From NCBI RefSeq assembly GCF_002096335.1, contig NZ_NCUW01000030.1, positions 496,001-560,000 of the forward strand: a stretch of 64,000 nucleotides of DNA. Direction: 5' to 3'. Every line of letters starts with the position of its first letter. The first letter of the stretch is position 1. Of this stretch, positions 45,991 to 55,486 are shown in pieces. The translations under genes and the position numbers were made by a program. This stretch comes from Streptococcus oralis subsp. dentisani. GTDB lineage: Bacteria > Bacillota > Bacilli > Lactobacillales > Streptococcaceae. The notes beneath the pieces are model-generated. The model saw nothing but the letters and a program-made list of their open reading frames with translations. It did not search any database and had not been told where the DNA came from.

Positions 45991-46389
45991 TTATACTTCA
46001 GTAATATCGATGATGATTTCTTCTTGGCCTTCAGCAACGTCTGGAGTTGCTGACTGTTCTTGCCATTGCTCCTTGAGATTGTTAAAGGTTTCCTTCGATG
46101 CTTCCGTCGCTTGTCGAGCACAGTTTTTAGCTTGGTCAAGGACACTATCAAAAGTGATTTCACCAGATTCTACTTGCTCCTTTGTTTTCAATACAAAGTC
46201 AGTTGCCTGTTCCTTCACTTCAGTTAGTTTCTCACAAACCTGCTCTCTAGCATATTCTGGATCTTCTCTCAAATCATCTAGAAAATCCTGAGCTTGACTA
46301 CAAACTTGCTTGCCCTTGTCACTGGTTAAGAACAAGGCAAGAGCTGCACCTGAAACCGTTCCTAAAAGGATAGAGGATAGTTTTCCCAT
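45991..46389 (-). CDS. YtxH domain-containing protein
   Basis: A 132-residue protein. N-terminal hydrophobic segment with glycine/alanine face (SILLGTVSGAALALFLTSDKG), the YtxH signature, then a long charged amphipathic helix, and an acidic tail EEIIIDITEV. Three cysteines (about 30, 52, 89) are unusual for the family. Stress-related or cell-envelope role suspected. Last gene of the lgt unit, paired with DUF948, another coiled-coil membrane protein. Confidence 0.85.
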   Translation of the reverse strand: MGKLSSILLGTVSGAALALFLTSDKGKQVCSQAQDFLDDLREDPEYAREQVCEKLTEVKEQATDFVLKTKEQVESGEITFDSVLDQAKNCARQATEASKETFNNLKEQWQEQSATPDVAEGQEEIIIDITEV

Positions 46390-46404
46390 AAGATTTCTCC
46401 TTTT

Positions 46405-46788
46405 TTATTTTTTGAAAATTTTACTTGCGAAACGAAGAGCTGACAAGCCTGCACCTGTTTTAATGGTCTTTGAACCAGCAGATGAAGCTTTCTTGCTCAA
46501 GACACGCGCTTGGCTATTGAGGTCAGATACTGACTCAGACAAGTCCGCCACAGCTGTAAAGAGTGGGTCGATCGTCGCAACCTTAACATTGATATCATCT
46601 ACTAAGACATTAACTTTTACCAACAATTCATTGGTATGATGTAAGGTAACATCTACATCTGAAGACAAGGTTTTGATGGTTTTCTCCGTCTCATCAATCA
46701 TTCGACCTGCTTTTTGAATGGTAATCGTCAGATAGACTAAACAAACGATCAAAGCAATCGCAACAAGAATATAAGCAACTTCTAACAT
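46405..46788 (-). CDS. DUF948 domain-containing protein
   Basis: A 127-residue protein with one N-terminal membrane helix (VAYILVAIALIVCLVYLTI) and a coiled-coil MIDETEKTIKTLSSDVDVTL-type region, the DUF948 layout. The C-terminus is basic (FASKIFKK). General stress protein of unknown function. It begins directly after the lgt stop. Confidence 0.88.
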   Translation of the reverse strand: MLEVAYILVAIALIVCLVYLTITIQKAGRMIDETEKTIKTLSSDVDVTLHHTNELLVKVNVLVDDINVKVATIDPLFTAVADLSESVSDLNSQARVLSKKASSAGSKTIKTGAGLSALRFASKIFKK

Positions 46789-47577
46789 TTAGTTTTCCTC
46801 CTCAGTTTGATAGAAAGGGGCTTTCTTTCGATTTTGATAAAGTATGATGTAAACACCTAGTCCAATGAGGACAACTGATAACCATTGGGATACCCGCAGT
46901 CCAAAGAACATAAGGCTATCTGTTCGCATTCCTTCGATGATCATACGACCAAAACCATACCAAATCAAGTAGAAAGCAGTGATATGACCACGTCTGATTC
47001 CCTTCAATTTTCTTCTAAAAATCAGAATCAAAGCAAATCCAACCAGATTCCAAACCGACTCGTAAAGGAAGGTCGGCTGACGGTAGCTACCGTCAATGTA
47101 CATCTGATCACGAATGAAGCCTGGCAAATAATCCAGACTATCTACTGCTGCACCGTAGGCTTCTTGGTTAAAAAAGTTCCCCCAGCGACCCAAACTTTGG
47201 GCAATCATGACACTCGGTGCTGCTATGTCTAAGAAATCCCAAGTATTGATCAGCTTTCTATCTGCAAAGATATAAAGGACAATAGCTCCTGCTATCAAAC
47301 CTCCATAAATGGCCAAACCACCATTCCAGATGGCGATGATTTCACCTGGATTTTGCAGATAGTAATCTAAGCGAAAGAGTACATAGTATAATCTAGCACC
47401 TAAAATAGCTACCGGAAAAGCAATCAGGATAAAATCCAAAATATCATCTGACAGGATTTTCTTTTTAGGAGCTTCTTTCATGGCAAGATAAACTGCCAAG
47501 ACCAAGCCTGCCACAATACACAAAGCATACCAACGAATAGCAAAGGGACCAATTTCAAATGCGACTGGATTAATCAT
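46789..47577 (-). CDS. lgt: Prolipoprotein diacylglyceryl transferase
   Basis: A 262-residue membrane enzyme with seven helices that attaches diacylglycerol to the lipobox Cys, needed for slrA, pstS and other lipoproteins in this window. The Lgt signature [13 protein letters not shown] is at about residues 130-142, with ARLYYVLF and [11 protein letters not shown] carrying other conserved Arg/Glu residues. Overlaps the hprK end by 8 bases. Confidence 0.95.
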   Translation of the reverse strand: MINPVAFEIGPFAIRWYALCIVAGLVLAVYLAMKEAPKKKILSDDILDFILIAFPVAILGARLYYVLFRLDYYLQNPGEIIAIWNGGLAIYGGLIAGAIVLYIFADRKLINTWDFLDIAAPSVMIAQSLGRWGNFFNQEAYGAAVDSLDYLPGFIRDQMYIDGSYRQPTFLYESVWNLVGFALILIFRRKLKGIRRGHITAFYLIWYGFGRMIIEGMRTDSLMFFGLRVSQWLSVVLIGLGVYIILYQNRKKAPFYQTEEEN

Positions 47578-48505
47578 CTTTCACCTCATTTTGAGCGATT
47601 AGATTTGTCAAGCGTTCTTCAAATAAACGCGTCGCATCAAAGCCCATTTCCTTAGCGCGATAGTTCATAGCTGCTGCCTCAATAACAACTGAGATATTGC
47701 GTCCTGTTTTTACTGGGATACGAATACGTGGAATAGTCACACCAGAAACTTCTAATTCTTCGGCATTGTTTCCTAGACGATCAAAAGTCTTTTGGGTATC
47801 GTAATTTTCCAAATAGACTGCCAGCTGAACTTGTGAAGAATCTTTTACAGCGCTTGCTCCGTAGAGACTCATCACATCGATAATCCCCACTCCACGAATC
47901 TCAAGCAAATGCTTCAAAATTTCAGCGGGCTCTCCCCAAAGGGTCATTTCATCCTTAGCAAAGATATCCACACGGTCATCTGCTACCAAACGGTGTCCGC
48001 GTTTCACAAGCTCGAGACCCGTCTCACTCTTACCGATACCACTATCCCCTTGGATCAAGACACCCATGCCATAAATGTCCATCAAGACACCATGTACACT
48101 AGTCCGTTCAGCTAAACGGGAATCAAGGTAGCTAGATAACTCTCCCGACAAGCGACTAGTGGCTGTACGACTGGTTAAAATGGCAATCTTACATTCCCTA
48201 GCAGCTCTCAACATCTCCTCTGGAATCACCAAACCACGCGCAACAATGACCGCTGGCGTTTTCGGTTGAAACATCTTGGTCAAGACTTTATAACGGTTGT
48301 GAGAAGACATAGCGACCAGATAAGACCACTCCTTCATCCCCAACAGTTGAAGTCGCTCTGGAGTATAGTAATCAAAATAGCCTGTCATTTCAAGACCTGG
48401 TCGAGAAATGTCCGCTGTGTTGATTTCTTTTTCAAGCAATTCGCCCTCGCCGTATACAATGTCTAGTCTGAGTTTTTCAATGACTTCTCTTACTAAAACT
48501 GACAT
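47570..48505 (-). CDS. hprK: HPr kinase/phosphorylase
   Basis: A 311-residue bifunctional enzyme that phosphorylates Ser46 of HPr, controlling catabolite repression. Walker [15 protein letters not shown] (about 152-165), the HprK signature [15 protein letters not shown] (about 200-214), and [12 protein letters not shown] in the C-terminal region. ATG at 48505 with GAAGGAGG 7 bases ahead. First of hprK-lgt-DUF948-ytxH. Confidence 0.96.
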   Translation of the reverse strand: MSVLVREVIEKLRLDIVYGEGELLEKEINTADISRPGLEMTGYFDYYTPERLQLLGMKEWSYLVAMSSHNRYKVLTKMFQPKTPAVIVARGLVIPEEMLRAARECKIAILTSRTATSRLSGELSSYLDSRLAERTSVHGVLMDIYGMGVLIQGDSGIGKSETGLELVKRGHRLVADDRVDIFAKDEMTLWGEPAEILKHLLEIRGVGIIDVMSLYGASAVKDSSQVQLAVYLENYDTQKTFDRLGNNAEELEVSGVTIPRIRIPVKTGRNISVVIEAAAMNYRAKEMGFDATRLFEERLTNLIAQNEVKDD

Positions 48506-48600
48506 AATTTCCTCCTTCAATCGAGTTCTCCCTACTATTATATCAAATTGTAGTTGGAAGTTTCCTTTTTTTGCAAGATTTACAGTATTTATTTAAAAGA

Positions 48601-48622
48601 AAAAGACTAGACAAGTCTAGCC
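48601..48622 (-). terminator. Terminator after rpsU
   Basis: CTAGAC / GTCTAG stem (48607-48620) with a 2-base loop; leftward RNA ends CUUUUUC. Confidence 0.82.
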
Positions 48623-48634
48623 TTTCATTTCTAA

Positions 48635-48811
48635 TTAGAATTTTTTACGTTTACGAGCTGCTTCTGATTTACGTTTACGTTTTACAGAAGGTTTTTCATA
48701 GAATTCACGTTTGCGTGTTTCTTGAAGAGTACCAGCTTTAGTAACCGCACGTTTGAAACGACGAAGTGCATCGTCAAGAGATTCATTCTTACGTACTACT
48801 GTTTTAGACAT
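48635..48811 (-). CDS. rpsU: 30S ribosomal protein S21
   Basis: S21, 58 residues, starting [20 protein letters not shown] and ending in a basic [10 protein letters not shown]. It helps 16S 3'-end base pairing with mRNA. GGGAG stands 10 bases ahead of the ATG at 48811. Monocistronic, with its own consensus promoter and terminator. Confidence 0.97.
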
Positions 48812-48845
48812 TTTTTTCACTCCCTTCAAGTTCAAGATTTATTCC

Positions 48846-48874
48846 ATTTTACACGCAAAATGAATATTTGTCAA
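48846..48874 (-). promoter_or_regulatory. Promoter of rpsU
   Basis: Minus strand TTGACA (48874-48869), 17-base spacer, TAAAAT (48851-48846). Confidence 0.88.
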
Positions 48875-48967
48875 GGGAAAACTGCCATAAACTTATATTA
48901 TCTTCCCTTTTCTTTTTAAAAGGGACAACGTATTAGAATAGATGTCATAATAGCGAAAAAAATTATT

Positions 48968-49591
48968 TTAATCCTGTTCAGAAACAACTTTTATTTCTTT
49001 ATCATTTACAATAACAGCTTGTGAATTGTTCATTCGCATTAAGTCGAGCTGATTTTTATAGGTTTCAAAGGTCTTCTTGCTACTATCAGTAAAAGGCTCC
49101 TCACCATAATGTGGAAGGATGTAAAACTCCACTTCATCCAATCCCGTTGTATCCGATAACTCTTTCGCTACCGTCTTGTCGTCCATGAGCTTATTGTAGT
49201 CAATATCCTTGGCGGTAATGATAGCCCCTGCTGATTCTCCCACATAGATCAGCCCATCTCTTATTTGTTCTTTGATAAGAGATAGGAGTTGTTTTTTCTT
49301 TAATTCTTGTAATAAATAAAATGTATTCCCGCCAGAGATATAAAGAATTTTGCTTTGGAAAATCTTTGCCTGTGCAGTTTCTCGATCACAAGAAGCGATA
49401 TCTAAAACCTCTATCTCAAATCCTAAATCTTTGAATGTTTGCTGAGCCTCATCGATATAGGCAGTATAATCCTCTTTGTTCCCAGCGGTAGGAATAAATA
49501 AAACCTTGTTTTCTAGATTCTTTTCCTTTCCATAATCGCTAAAAAGATTTTTAACTCCAGCAAAGTATGAACATAAAAATAACTGTTTCAT
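48968..49591 (-). CDS. Peptidase E (S51 family)
   Basis: A 207-residue cytoplasmic serine peptidase. The nucleophile lies in YVGESAGAIITA (Ser about 121); ISGGNTFYLLQ and the catalytic His of LPHYG are also visible, the S51 pattern. E. coli PepE cleaves Asp-X dipeptides; this branch (YgaJ-like) may differ. ATG at 49591 with GGAGG 8 bases upstream. It lies 13 bases after a methyltransferase gene. Confidence 0.88.
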   Translation of the reverse strand: MKQLFLCSYFAGVKNLFSDYGKEKNLENKVLFIPTAGNKEDYTAYIDEAQQTFKDLGFEIEVLDIASCDRETAQAKIFQSKILYISGGNTFYLLQELKKKQLLSLIKEQIRDGLIYVGESAGAIITAKDIDYNKLMDDKTVAKELSDTTGLDEVEFYILPHYGEEPFTDSSKKTFETYKNQLDLMRMNNSQAVIVNDKEIKVVSEQD

Positions 49592-49604
49592 GATTGTACC
49601 TCCA

Positions 49605-50222
49605 TTAATTTTTAACAATTTTATAAAGGATCCATGATCCCTTTCTTTGACTAGTTACGAGCTCAAACCCTACTGATAACAAGAATCGTCTAAATGCTTC
49701 TTCGCTTTGAACCTTTGGTAAAAAGTAAGACAACTTGTTATATTCACAAGCCAGTAAGAGCATCCCGTCTGATTTGAGTATTCTTCGAAGTTCCATAAAA
49801 GAAGCCTCTAGATCCTGCCAATGAAAATGTGTTTGAAAAGCTGTAATCAAATCAAAACTTTCATCAGAAAAGCCTGTCTCCCTAACGTCTCTTCGTTCAA
49901 AATTTAGATTAGTTATCTCTACCTGTTTGGCTTGAGCTATTGCAGTATCTGAAATATCGATTCCAGTTATGGTACTTTGCGGAAAAGTTTCTTTCAGCAA
50001 GATGGTTGAACGACCATTCCCAACTCCTACATCTAAGATTACAGGGTAAAATGTTCTATCCAGATGACGAATTGCCCATACAAACATGGGGAGATAGGCT
50101 CGATTCCACAATTTCATCATTCGTTTTCCTAGAAAGCCTGAAGGATTCTTTGATTGCTGAATTAAGCGACTAAACAGAAACATTAAAAGTAAAAAACAAA
50201 TAAAACCGATTATATAAATCAA
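49605..50222 (-). CDS. Class I SAM-dependent methyltransferase with N-terminal membrane anchor
   Basis: A 205-residue protein with an N-terminal hydrophobic helix (IGFICFLLLMFLFSRL) and a type 11 methyltransferase fold: LDVGVGNGRSTILL (motif I), GIDISDTAIAQAK, then FDLITAFQTHFHWQDLE. Substrate unknown; the membrane anchor is uncommon. Forms a two-gene unit with the peptidase E gene. Confidence 0.85.
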   Translation of the reverse strand: MIYIIGFICFLLLMFLFSRLIQQSKNPSGFLGKRMMKLWNRAYLPMFVWAIRHLDRTFYPVILDVGVGNGRSTILLKETFPQSTITGIDISDTAIAQAKQVEITNLNFERRDVRETGFSDESFDLITAFQTHFHWQDLEASFMELRRILKSDGMLLLACEYNKLSYFLPKVQSEEAFRRFLLSVGFELVTSQRKGSWILYKIVKN

Positions 50223-50283
50223 AGTTTGGGCCTCCCCGTATAGCTATATTATACCACTTTAGCAGGATAGTGAATATTTGAAG

Positions 50284-50314
50284 TAAAAAGCCACTCACTC
50301 CAAAGAGCAAGTGG
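50284..50314 (-). terminator. Terminator after nagB
   Basis: CCACT..CTC (50291-50300) pairs with GAG..AGTGG (50305-50314); leftward RNA ends GCUUUUUAC. Confidence 0.75.
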
Positions 50315-50326
50315 TTCGTGTAATTT

Positions 50327-51034
50327 TTATTTTTCAAGCAGACTGAGCGCTTCTGCATCAGCGATAATGGTCACATCAGGGTGGTTTTGTAGACTGCTTG
50401 CTGGGAGATTCTCAGTCACTGGGCCTGATACTGTGCCAGCAATGGCCTCTGCTTTAGACTCACCGTAAGCAAAGAGAATAATTGACTTAGCATCCAAGAT
50501 ATTTTTAATTCCCATTGAAATGGCTTGAGTTGGAACATCTTCAATCTTGTCAAAGAAGCGAGCATTGGCTTCGATTGTAGACTGGTCAAGCTCTACTAGA
50601 TGCGTTTGACTGTCAAATGGAGTACCAGGCTCATTAAATCCAATATGTCCATTGCGACCGATTCCCAAGATTTGCAGATCAACTGGATGGTCAGCCAAAA
50701 TTTGGTTGTAACGTTCTACCTCAGCTTCAGCATTATCCTTAACACCACGTGGCAAGAAGCTTTCCTTAAATGGTTTTTGGTTGAACAAGTTTTCCTGCAT
50801 GAAGTAACGGTAAGATTGTGGGCTGTCTCCATCAAGTCCTACATACTCATCAAGGTTGACACTGGTTAGATTTGAAAAATCAAGGTCGCTCTTAACGATT
50901 TCCTTGTAAAATTCAAGCGGGCTGCTTCCTGTCGCAAGTCCTAATGTTTGAGCGCCATTGGCCAATTTTTCCTTCAAAATCTCAAAAGCTACTTTTCCAC
51001 CTTCGACTTGATTTTCAACTTTAATAACTTTCAT
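50327..51034 (-). CDS. nagB: Glucosamine-6-phosphate deaminase
   Basis: A 235-residue enzyme giving fructose-6-phosphate plus ammonium from GlcN6[15 protein letters not shown] is the phosphate loop, [19 protein letters not shown] and [14 protein letters not shown] hold catalytic Asp and His. TATGGAGG precedes the ATG. The promoter carries a NagR-like palindrome and a cre-like site, so it should be induced by amino sugars and repressed by glucose. Confidence 0.96.
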   Translation of the reverse strand: MKVIKVENQVEGGKVAFEILKEKLANGAQTLGLATGSSPLEFYKEIVKSDLDFSNLTSVNLDEYVGLDGDSPQSYRYFMQENLFNQKPFKESFLPRGVKDNAEAEVERYNQILADHPVDLQILGIGRNGHIGFNEPGTPFDSQTHLVELDQSTIEANARFFDKIEDVPTQAISMGIKNILDAKSIILFAYGESKAEAIAGTVSGPVTENLPASSLQNHPDVTIIADAEALSLLEK

Positions 51035-51060
51035 TTTATATCCTCCATATTTCTATATTC

Positions 51061-51104
51061 ATTATATGGTATAGACCAATTTTTGTCAAGTGAAAACGAT
51101 TTAA
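51061..51104 (-). promoter_or_regulatory. nagB promoter with NagR-like operator and cre-like site
   Basis: Minus strand TTGACA (51089-51084), 17-base spacer, TATAAT (51066-51061). The palindrome TGGTATAGACCA (51067-51078) fills the spacer and resembles GntR/HutC-type NagR (dre) sites. TGAAAACGATTTAA (51091-51104) matches a cre consensus at 13 of 14 positions. Confidence 0.75.
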
Positions 51105-51180
51105 TTTCTAAAAAAAGAGCGTCCTAACTTGAAACGTGTTATAATGGATAAGATTAGAACTTAGAAAGACTGATGAAAAA

Positions 51181-52209
51181 ATGAATACAGCTGATTTTGA
51201 TTTCCATTTGCCTGAGGAGTTGATTGCCCAAACTCCGCTTGAAAAACGAGATGCTTCTAAACTCCTCATCGTCAACCGTGAGACGGGAGAATTTCAGGAT
51301 AAACACTTCCACTCTATTATTGATATGTTGGAACCAGGTGATGCCCTTGTCATGAACGACACCCGTGTTCTCCCAGCCCGCCTCTATGGTCAAAAGGAAG
51401 AAACGGGAGGTCATGTGGAACTTCTCCTTCTAAAAAACACTGCTGGTGATGAGTGGGAAGTTCTAGCGAAACCTGCCAAACGCCTCAAGGTCGGTACTCG
51501 CGTCAGTTTTGGAGATGGTCGTCTCAGCGCTGTCGTTACGGAAGAATTGACCCACGGGGGCCGCATTGTCCGCTTTGAATACCAAGGAATTTTCCTAGAA
51601 GTTTTGGAAAGTCTAGGTGAAATGCCATTACCGCCTTATATCCATGAAAAACTAGATGATCGCGAGCGCTATCAAACGGTCTACGCTAAAGAAAGTGGCT
51701 CTGCTGCTGCACCCACTGCTGGCCTTCACTTTACCAAAGAACTGCTAGCAGAAATTCAAGCCAAGGGTGTCCATTTAGTTTATTTGACCCTCCACGTTGG
51801 CTTAGGAACCTTTAGACCCGTTTCTGTTGACAATCTGGACGAACACGAAATGCACTCAGAGTTCTACCAGCTTTCTGAGGAAGCAGCTACCACCCTTCGC
51901 TCTGTTAAGGAAAATGGTGGTCGTGTCATCGCTGTTGGAACCACTTCTATCCGCACACTGGAAACCATCGGTTCCAAGTTTGATGGGCAAATCCAAGCAG
52001 ATTCTGGCTGGACCAATATCTTTATCAAGCCAGGCTACGACTGGAAGGTTGTGGATGCTTTTTCAACCAACTTCCACCTACCCAAGTCAACTCTTGTTAT
52101 GCTAGTTTCTGCCTTTGCCGGTCGTGACTTAGTCCTAGATGCCTATCACCATGCCATCCAAGAACACTACCGCTTCTTCAGTTTTGGAGATGCCATGTTT
52201 ATCTGTTAA
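51181..52209 (+). CDS. queA: tRNA preQ1(34) S-adenosylmethionine ribosyltransferase-isomerase
   Basis: A 342-residue enzyme of queuosine synthesis. [57 protein letters not shown] and GTTSIRTLE are the family blocks. There is no strong ribosome site (GAAAGACTGATG). An extended -10 TGTTATAAT lies about 35 bases before the ATG. It diverges from nagB. Confidence 0.97.
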   Translation: MNTADFDFHLPEELIAQTPLEKRDASKLLIVNRETGEFQDKHFHSIIDMLEPGDALVMNDTRVLPARLYGQKEETGGHVELLLLKNTAGDEWEVLAKPAKRLKVGTRVSFGDGRLSAVVTEELTHGGRIVRFEYQGIFLEVLESLGEMPLPPYIHEKLDDRERYQTVYAKESGSAAAPTAGLHFTKELLAEIQAKGVHLVYLTLHVGLGTFRPVSVDNLDEHEMHSEFYQLSEEAATTLRSVKENGGRVIAVGTTSIRTLETIGSKFDGQIQADSGWTNIFIKPGYDWKVVDAFSTNFHLPKSTLVMLVSAFAGRDLVLDAYHHAIQEHYRFFSFGDAMFIC

Positions 52210-52228
52210 TTTTCACAATCAAAAAAAG

Positions 52229-52260
52229 CGCATATTATCAAGTTTGATAGTATGCGTTTT
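52229..52260 (+). terminator. Terminator after queA
   Basis: CGCATAtTATCAA (52229-52241) pairs with TTGATAgTATGCG (52244-52256), then TTTT; A run on the other side. Confidence 0.9.
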
Positions 52261-52275
52261 GTAATGGATAAAGAA

Positions 52276-53136
52276 TTAGTCTTTTTTAAAGGTTGGATCT
52301 TTTAAGCTCTGCACACTGGCATTGATAACTGCCCCGATAATCAAAATTTTAGCAATGAGAATAAACCAGAACATCATGACTACCACGATAATGGAACTGA
52401 AAAATCGGACGTCAACTAGATGATTGACATAACTATTGACATAAACAGAAAAGATATTCAATAAAAAGATAAGAGTTAGCAAGACAAAGACACTTCCTGG
52501 TAAAACATAGCGGATTCGTGGTGCTTTTACTTTGGGAAGAAAATAGTAAATCATGACTAGAATGGCAAAGATCAAGGCATAGACCAGAGGGCCTGTAAAA
52601 TCTTGCAGGTAGGAGAGTAGCGGACTATCTGATTGCCAGTAAGTTTTGAAAAGGTTAAGCAACATACGACCAAACATACTCAAAAACAAGGCTAGGGCAA
52701 AAAGAATCTGCAGGCCGAAACTAACAAGTAAACTCATCAACTGATGGGAGATAATTCCTCGACTCTTGGTCACTCCATAAGCTTTGTTAAAGGCCTTTTG
52801 GAGGAAATCCATTGATTTTGAGAAGGTCCATAGAGCTGACAAAACTGCAAAGCTCAATAAGCCTGTTGAGGGTTGAGTCAGAACTTCTCGGACAATCTTG
52901 GCGACCACATCATACACTGTATCAGGTAGAAATTCTTTAATCGTTAGTAAGAAATTTGAGACCGGAATCTGAAAATAAGGCAAGATATTGACCATTATCA
53001 TTATCAAAGGAAAGATTGAAATCAACCAATAGTAAGCAACCGCAACACTGGTTAACTCACTATCAGATGCTTGATAATAATACAAAAAAGCTTTCAATAT
53101 GGGCCGTTCCATCAGCTCTTTCCACCACTTTTTCAT
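52276..53136 (-). CDS. YihY/BrkB family membrane protein
   Basis: A 286-residue protein with six predicted helices. SVAVAYYWLISIFPLIMI is the YihY opening; LLSFAVLSALWTFSKSMDFLQKAFN and YVLPGSVFVLLTLIFLLNIFSVYVN follow. The name ribonuclease BN is historical and wrong for this family; function unknown. GGAGG precedes the start. It lies 29 bases downstream of the antiporter gene. Confidence 0.92.
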   Translation of the reverse strand: MKKWWKELMERPILKAFLYYYQASDSELTSVAVAYYWLISIFPLIMIMVNILPYFQIPVSNFLLTIKEFLPDTVYDVVAKIVREVLTQPSTGLLSFAVLSALWTFSKSMDFLQKAFNKAYGVTKSRGIISHQLMSLLVSFGLQILFALALFLSMFGRMLLNLFKTYWQSDSPLLSYLQDFTGPLVYALIFAILVMIYYFLPKVKAPRIRYVLPGSVFVLLTLIFLLNIFSVYVNSYVNHLVDVRFFSSIIVVVMMFWFILIAKILIIGAVINASVQSLKDPTFKKD

Positions 53137-53165
53137 GTTCCATCCTCCGTCATTTTCTTCATCGT

Positions 53166-55220
53166 CTAAGTTCTTCTGATTAAATCTACCATATCATAAG
53201 GCAAGGTATTTGCGGTCTCTTTCAGAGAATAATTCTCTAAATTATTAACATTTTGGCGTAATTTTTTGGCATACTTGGCTGTTATCAGTTTAGCTTCTTC
53301 GTATTCAAAGATTGCCTTACGTTCGAGATAGTAGCCTCGTAGCATTTCATCGATATTGTTTGGCTTGATGCGATTGATAACCCGCTCAACAAAAGCACCA
53401 CTTCCGATAATGGCCGTCTCGCGTAGACGAGACTCTTGCATAAAGCTAATCAGAGAACTCTTGTAAACCCCTTTGAGGTTTTCCAAACTCTCGATAATCA
53501 GCTCTGTATTTTCCAAATACAACTCTGAAATCTGATCATAGTCAACTGCTAACAGTTTTCGAGATTCTTCATTCATCCAACTACGAAAAGTCTTACCAAA
53601 TGTAAACATTTCATGGAGTAGAAAGCGCAGTATCCGTAAAGAAACTAAGAAGTAATACGTAACTCTAGAAGCGAAATTACGATTGATACTCTGCTCCATG
53701 TTTTTTAGGTAACGTTGGTAAACTCGATAGCCACGCTCACTGATTCTATTTTCCTCGTAGGCTTGCTCCAAGCCATCACTCTCAATGCTCAAGATAAGAA
53801 GTTTGAGGGACTCCCAGTCCTCTTGGACTCCCTTATTTTCCATACTAAGGATGAGGTTTTCAATCCGACCATGATAGTTATCAATAGCTGCATAAAGAGG
53901 GAGTTTGTTCTTGTGATGGTCTAGTTCTTTTTCTAATTCTGCAGCTACATCATTCAAAATCGCAATATGCATCAAATGATCCTTACTTTCCTCTTGTTCC
54001 TCAGATAAGTAGGGGAGAACCAGTAAACCTGTTAAAAAGCTCAATAGTGTAACGCCTGCTACTAGGAAGAGCAACAGAGGATATTCCTGCTCCAAATGAC
54101 TTGGTATGAGGAGAATCGTCGCGATAGATACTGTCCCTTTGACACCAGAGAAGGTCAAAAGAAGCATATCTTTCATGTACTTATGGATTTTTTTCTTGAG
54201 TCGATGTGTTCTCACAAAGTAAAAACCAGCAATCATGACAAAGCGGATCGCAAAGAGCATGAAGGTCAGTACCACAACTGAAAGCAGTAAAAGAAAGGGA
54301 TTGTAGAGAGAATTAGACAGAATCGGCTCCGCAATCAACTCTAATTCCATTCCCAAGATAACAAAGACAGATCCGTTTAGCATAAAGGTCATGGTGTGCC
54401 AGACAGTCTCTGTCACGGTGTCCACCTGGGCCTCTAGAAGCGTAATTTTTTTGAAACGACTAGCCTTCAAAATCCCTGCAACTACAACTGCGATAATCCC
54501 TGAAACATGGATTTCTTCGGCAATAAAGAAGGTCATAAGAGGCAAACTTAACTCTAGCAAGAGTTCACTGGCTATATCTATCGCTCGCACACTCAGTAAA
54601 AATGTATGCAAGAAACGATTGACCATAGCTGTCACAAAACCGACTACAAAACCACCAAGGATAGAAATTGCTAGGGAAGTTCCTGCTTGGCTGAGAGAAA
54701 AAGTTCCTGTTGTCCAAGCAGCAAGAGCCATCTGAAAGGCAACCAGGCCAGAAGCGTCATTTAAGAGTCCTTCCCCTTTTAGGATATTGGATACCCGTTT
54801 TGGGAAGCTAAAACGCTCAGACAGAGAAGCAAAGGCTACCAAATCCGTCGGTCCAAGTGCCGCTCCAACTGCTAAACAGGCCGCCAAAGGAAGAGTAAGC
54901 CAAAGGAAATGAGCTATGCCCCCTAAGCTTAAGGTCGAGATAAAAATCACAGGAAAAATCAGGAAGACGACAATCCGCCAGTGCTTCAAAATGGATGTAA
55001 TGTCCGCTTCTTCTGCCTCCCGAAAAAGTAAGGGACCAATAACCATGGCCAGAAACAGCTCTGTATTGAGATGAAAGTCCGTATTGGGGACAAATAAGCC
55101 AATTCCAATCCCCAAAAGGATTTGCACAAGAGGAAGGGGCAAAAAAGGTAGAAGTTTATTGGTCGTGGTTGAAATGATTAAGACAAATAAAAATAGAATC
55201 AAGTATATGAGTAATTCCAC
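53166..55220 (-). CDS. CPA1-type Na+/H+ antiporter
   Basis: A 684-residue cation/proton antiporter. About twelve helices cover residues 1-410; AALGPTDLVAFASLSERF and GEGLLNDASGLVAFQMALA hold the membrane Asp residues of the ion site. A 270-residue cytoplasmic helical tail follows, probably regulatory. Start is GTG at 55220 with GGAGG 6 bases before it. Followed by the YihY-type gene. Roles in pH and sodium homeostasis are expected for the family. Confidence 0.9.
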   Translation of the reverse strand: MELLIYLILFLFVLIISTTTNKLLPFLPLPLVQILLGIGIGLFVPNTDFHLNTELFLAMVIGPLLFREAEEADITSILKHWRIVVFLIFPVIFISTLSLGGIAHFLWLTLPLAACLAVGAALGPTDLVAFASLSERFSFPKRVSNILKGEGLLNDASGLVAFQMALAAWTTGTFSLSQAGTSLAISILGGFVVGFVTAMVNRFLHTFLLSVRAIDIASELLLELSLPLMTFFIAEEIHVSGIIAVVVAGILKASRFKKITLLEAQVDTVTETVWHTMTFMLNGSVFVILGMELELIAEPILSNSLYNPFLLLLSVVVLTFMLFAIRFVMIAGFYFVRTHRLKKKIHKYMKDMLLLTFSGVKGTVSIATILLIPSHLEQEYPLLLFLVAGVTLLSFLTGLLVLPYLSEEQEESKDHLMHIAILNDVAAELEKELDHHKNKLPLYAAIDNYHGRIENLILSMENKGVQEDWESLKLLILSIESDGLEQAYEENRISERGYRVYQRYLKNMEQSINRNFASRVTYYFLVSLRILRFLLHEMFTFGKTFRSWMNEESRKLLAVDYDQISELYLENTELIIESLENLKGVYKSSLISFMQESRLRETAIIGSGAFVERVINRIKPNNIDEMLRGYYLERKAIFEYEEAKLITAKYAKKLRQNVNNLENYSLKETANTLPYDMVDLIRRT

Positions 55221-55231
55221 ACCATTCCTCC

Positions 55232-55486
55232 TTAATCTTTTTTACAACAAGAATCAAAAATCTCCTTTTGCTCTTGAATTTTTTGATCAATCTTTGAGCA
55301 GTCTTTATGCTCAATTTTTTTCTGGCACCGTTCCATTTCAAGAGCCACTAATTTTTTCTTGATTTTAAGCATTTTCTTGCTCATATGTGCTTCGTCAAGT
55401 ACTCCAACCGCTCGCTCATGCTGCGTTGACTCGACAAAATTTTGGCGCATAGCCTCAAGCTTCTCACGAAGGTATTGTTTATCCAT
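55232..55486 (-). CDS. Small charged helical protein, unknown
   Basis: An 84-residue protein, almost entirely helical and lysine/glutamate-rich, with cysteines at about 54, 63, 79 and 80 (SCCKKD at the end). MSKKMLKIKKKLVALEMERC and QKIQEQKEIFDSCCKKD are its distinctive parts. The start at 55486 overlaps the end of mnmM by 8 bases, so it is co-translated. I do not recognise the family. Confidence 0.7.
   Translation of the reverse strand: MDKQYLREKLEAMRQNFVESTQHERAVGVLDEAHMSKKMLKIKKKLVALEMERCQKKIEHKDCSKIDQKIQEQKEIFDSCCKKD

Noticed and set aside
45918-46163. 82-codon N-terminal extension of hemW
   Set aside because: It would run through a terminator and the hemW promoter, and overlaps the YtxH gene on the same strand in another frame.
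53715-55362. Several open frames opposite the antiporter gene
   Set aside because: They are antisense to a clear long gene and lack ribosome sites.
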